Below are positions 14,610 through 15,899 of a stretch of 15,899 nt of DNA, piece by piece. Source of the DNA: JBGPYM01 sp041493205 (GTDB lineage Bacteria > Bacteroidota > Ignavibacteria > UBA10030 > UBA6906); NCBI GenBank assembly GCA_041493205.1, contig JBGPYM010000042.1:1-15899 (forward strand), in the 5' to 3' direction. Under the pieces are notes generated by a model, which worked only from the letters and a program-made list of their open reading frames with translations, was not told the origin of the DNA and searched no databases. How positions within the stretch are numbered: position 1 is the first letter of the stretch; every line of letters starts with the position of its first letter. The position numbers were made by a program, and so were the translations under genes.

Positions 14610-15539
14610 GTGAATGTTGTCATGCTCTTTCTGGACGGGGTGGGAATCGGGGCGAAGGACCCGCACGTCAATCCAGTCTGGGCTGCATCAATGCCCGCCC
14701 TCCGGTCGCTGTTCGACGGCCATCTCCCTTCGCTCCGGCACAGCACCCTCCGTTCATCCCGGGCGACGGCTGTCCCGCTTGATGCGAACCTTGGGATCCC
14801 CGGCCTCCCGCAGAGCGGGACCGGACAGACGGCACTCTTCACCGGCGTAAACGGCGCGGCGGTCGCCGGCCGTCATTTCGGCCCCCATCCCTATTCGACC
14901 CTCATCCCGATCATCCGGGAACAGAATATCTTCCGCCGCCTGCTGGACGCAAAGAAGAATCCGTGCTTCGCGAATGCATTCCCCCAACGGTTCTTCGACT
15001 ACATGGACCAGAAGCGCTCCCGGCTGACCGTGACGACGCTCTCCTGCGTCTCCGCCGGCATCCCGCTCCTCCGTGCAAACGATCTCGCGGCCGGCAGGGG
15101 CGTTTCCGCGGATATCACCGGCGAGGGGTGGAAGGGGCTCGGGTATCCGGACATGCAACCGATCACCCCGCATGAGGCAGGACGCCGCCTGGCCGGGCTG
15201 AGCCGGAATCATGAATTCGTGCTGTTCGAATACTGGAGAACGGACCACGCCGGCCATGCGATGAACCGCACCGAAGCGATCAAAGTCCTCGAATCGTTTG
15301 ATGGCCTCCTCGGAGGACTGCTGGAGTCACTCGACATGACCTCGACCCTTCTGGTGATCACGAGCGATCATGGGAACATCGAGAATATCACTGTCAAGAC
15401 GCATACGCGTCACCCGGTCCCGCTCATTGCGGCAGGCCGCGGCCATGAGGAATTCATCGCCCGCCTGCGGAACGGCCGGTCCGCTCCGCCCGACCTCACA
15501 GGCGTAACGCCCGCACTCATGGAGGCCATTGTAGGTTAA
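14610..15539 (+). CDS. Alkaline phosphatase/phosphoglycerate mutase superfamily metalloenzyme
   Basis: This 309-residue protein has the metal-site motifs of the phosphopentomutase and cofactor-independent phosphoglycerate mutase superfamily, in order. LDGVGIG (8-14) supplies Asp9, and SGTGQTALFTG (69-79) the nucleophile region with Ser69 and Thr71. TDHAGH (211-216) supplies Asp212 and His216, SDHGN (252-256) Asp253 and His254, and HTRHPVPL (265-272) His265. All expected ligands appear present, so it is probably active. It is much shorter than phosphopentomutase (about 390-400) or iPGM (about 510), so the cap domain is reduced. Substrate and reaction are unknown. The GTG start at 14610 follows GAGGGGAGG (14591-14599). 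An inner ATG at 14622 would cut the first strand. It follows the MA-like gene by 25 nt and is probably co-transcribed. Confidence 0.8.
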   Translation: MNVVMLFLDGVGIGAKDPHVNPVWAASMPALRSLFDGHLPSLRHSTLRSSRATAVPLDANLGIPGLPQSGTGQTALFTGVNGAAVAGRHFGPHPYSTLIPIIREQNIFRRLLDAKKNPCFANAFPQRFFDYMDQKRSRLTVTTLSCVSAGIPLLRANDLAAGRGVSADITGEGWKGLGYPDMQPITPHEAGRRLAGLSRNHEFVLFEYWRTDHAGHAMNRTEAIKVLESFDGLLGGLLESLDMTSTLLVITSDHGNIENITVKTHTRHPVPLIAAGRGHEEFIARLRNGRSAPPDLTGVTPALMEAIVG

Positions 15540-15551
15540 CCCGTTTCGTTC

Positions 15552-15576
15552 TGCGGCATCCCCGGGGGCTGCCGCA
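15552..15576. terminator. GC-rich hairpin between the metalloenzyme and ComEC-like genes
   Basis: TGCGGCA (15552-15558) pairs with TGCCGCA (15570-15576), and the intervening CCCCGGGGG can pair partly as well. No T-tract follows on either strand, so it may be a pause or attenuation hairpin rather than an intrinsic terminator. Confidence 0.3.
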
Positions 15577-15605
15577 CGTGAAATGCCAGAATTCAGAGGT
15601 CTCAC

Positions 15606-15899
15606 GTGCGATCCATCCGGACTCCGCCCCTGCACACATTTCCCGCCCTCCGCTGTGCACTCCTCTTCATTGGCGGCATCCTTTGCGGACCCTTCCCGCT
15701 CCCTGCTGCGGTCTGCTCCGTCGCCCTGCTCGTCGCTCTCCTCTGCCTCCTGCGCCTTACATCGCGCATTTCCCCCGGGCATCTCTTTCTTTCAGGGGTC
15801 TTTCTCCCTTCGCTGATTGTCGCAGCTCTCGGCGCGTTCAAAATATCAGCCGACAGGGCGGGCATGCCGGCCATCCCCGACAGTATGACCCTCCGGCCG
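15606..15899 (+). CDS. ComEC/Rec2-like competence protein, 5' part only
   Basis: A frame opens with GTG at 15606, preceded at 6 nt by AGAGG (15595-15599), and runs without a stop to the window edge (98 codons). The start reads TPPLHTFPALRCALLFIGGILCG, like the PALR-x-FxxGI first membrane helix of ComEC proteins. Two more hydrophobic segments follow (AAVCSVALLVALLCLLRL and LSGVFLPSLIVAALGAF). ComEC forms the inner-membrane DNA channel of natural transformation, with an OB domain after the first helices and a metallo-lactamase-like domain at the end. None of these later domains is visible, so the assignment rests on the N-terminal pattern. Confidence 0.6.
   Translation, partial: MRSIRTPPLHTFPALRCALLFIGGILCGPFPLPAAVCSVALLVALLCLLRLTSRISPGHLFLSGVFLPSLIVAALGAFKISADRAGMPAIPDSMTLRP

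Overview
The window is about 15.9 kb of GC-rich bacterial chromosome, densely packed with housekeeping and cell-envelope genes. I see no tRNA, rRNA, insertion sequence, phage gene or CRISPR array. A lipobox protein with a Lpp-like coiled coil, a secreted LysM protein and a periplasmic-binding-type protein point to a Gram-negative (diderm) cell. Gene content and promoter style would fit a high-GC lineage near Bacteroidota/Chlorobiota/Ignavibacteriota, but that is a weak inference from memory of similar gene sets. Many genes have strong Shine-Dalgarno (SD) sites, which classical Bacteroidia mostly lack.

Layout, left to right. (1) 3-982: the 3' end of an AroQ-type chorismate mutase overlapping a short prephenate/arogenate dehydrogenase (tyrosine/phenylalanine branch). 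(2) 1019-3455: an ABC ATPase and a 12-segment permease, forming an exporter of unknown substrate. (3) 3504-5537: a secreted protein with TPR-like helices followed by a type I periplasmic-binding domain, the architecture of the PBP1A activator LpoA. radC overlaps its end. (4) 6274-7500: a self-contained unit with promoter, coiled-coil lipoprotein, coiled-coil LysM protein and a perfect 14-bp hairpin terminator. (5) 7521-9322: phoH and, converging on it, mazG; their stop codons share one CTAG. (6) 9350-12418: a divergent promoter region, then a membrane-anchored YtcJ-type amidohydrolase overlapping an MFS transporter gene. (7) 12419-14584: a promoter, then prmC broken by an in-frame UAA, dtd (TTG start overlapping the prmC stop), and a secreted protein resembling an inactive MA-type metallopeptidase. 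(8) 14610-15899: a short alkaline-phosphatase/phosphoglycerate-mutase-superfamily enzyme and the 5' end of a ComEC-like gene.

The most notable observations are the premature UAA in the release-factor methyltransferase gene with every downstream motif intact; two matching sigma70-type promoters (TTGnAT, 17-nt spacer, TATATT) whose -10 boxes lie exactly 9 nt before an ATG, predicting leaderless mRNAs for the two genes that lack a good SD; the LpoA-like TPR plus binding-domain protein; and the degenerate zinc site of the MA-like protein. I did not find a clearly new multi-gene defence or mobile system here.
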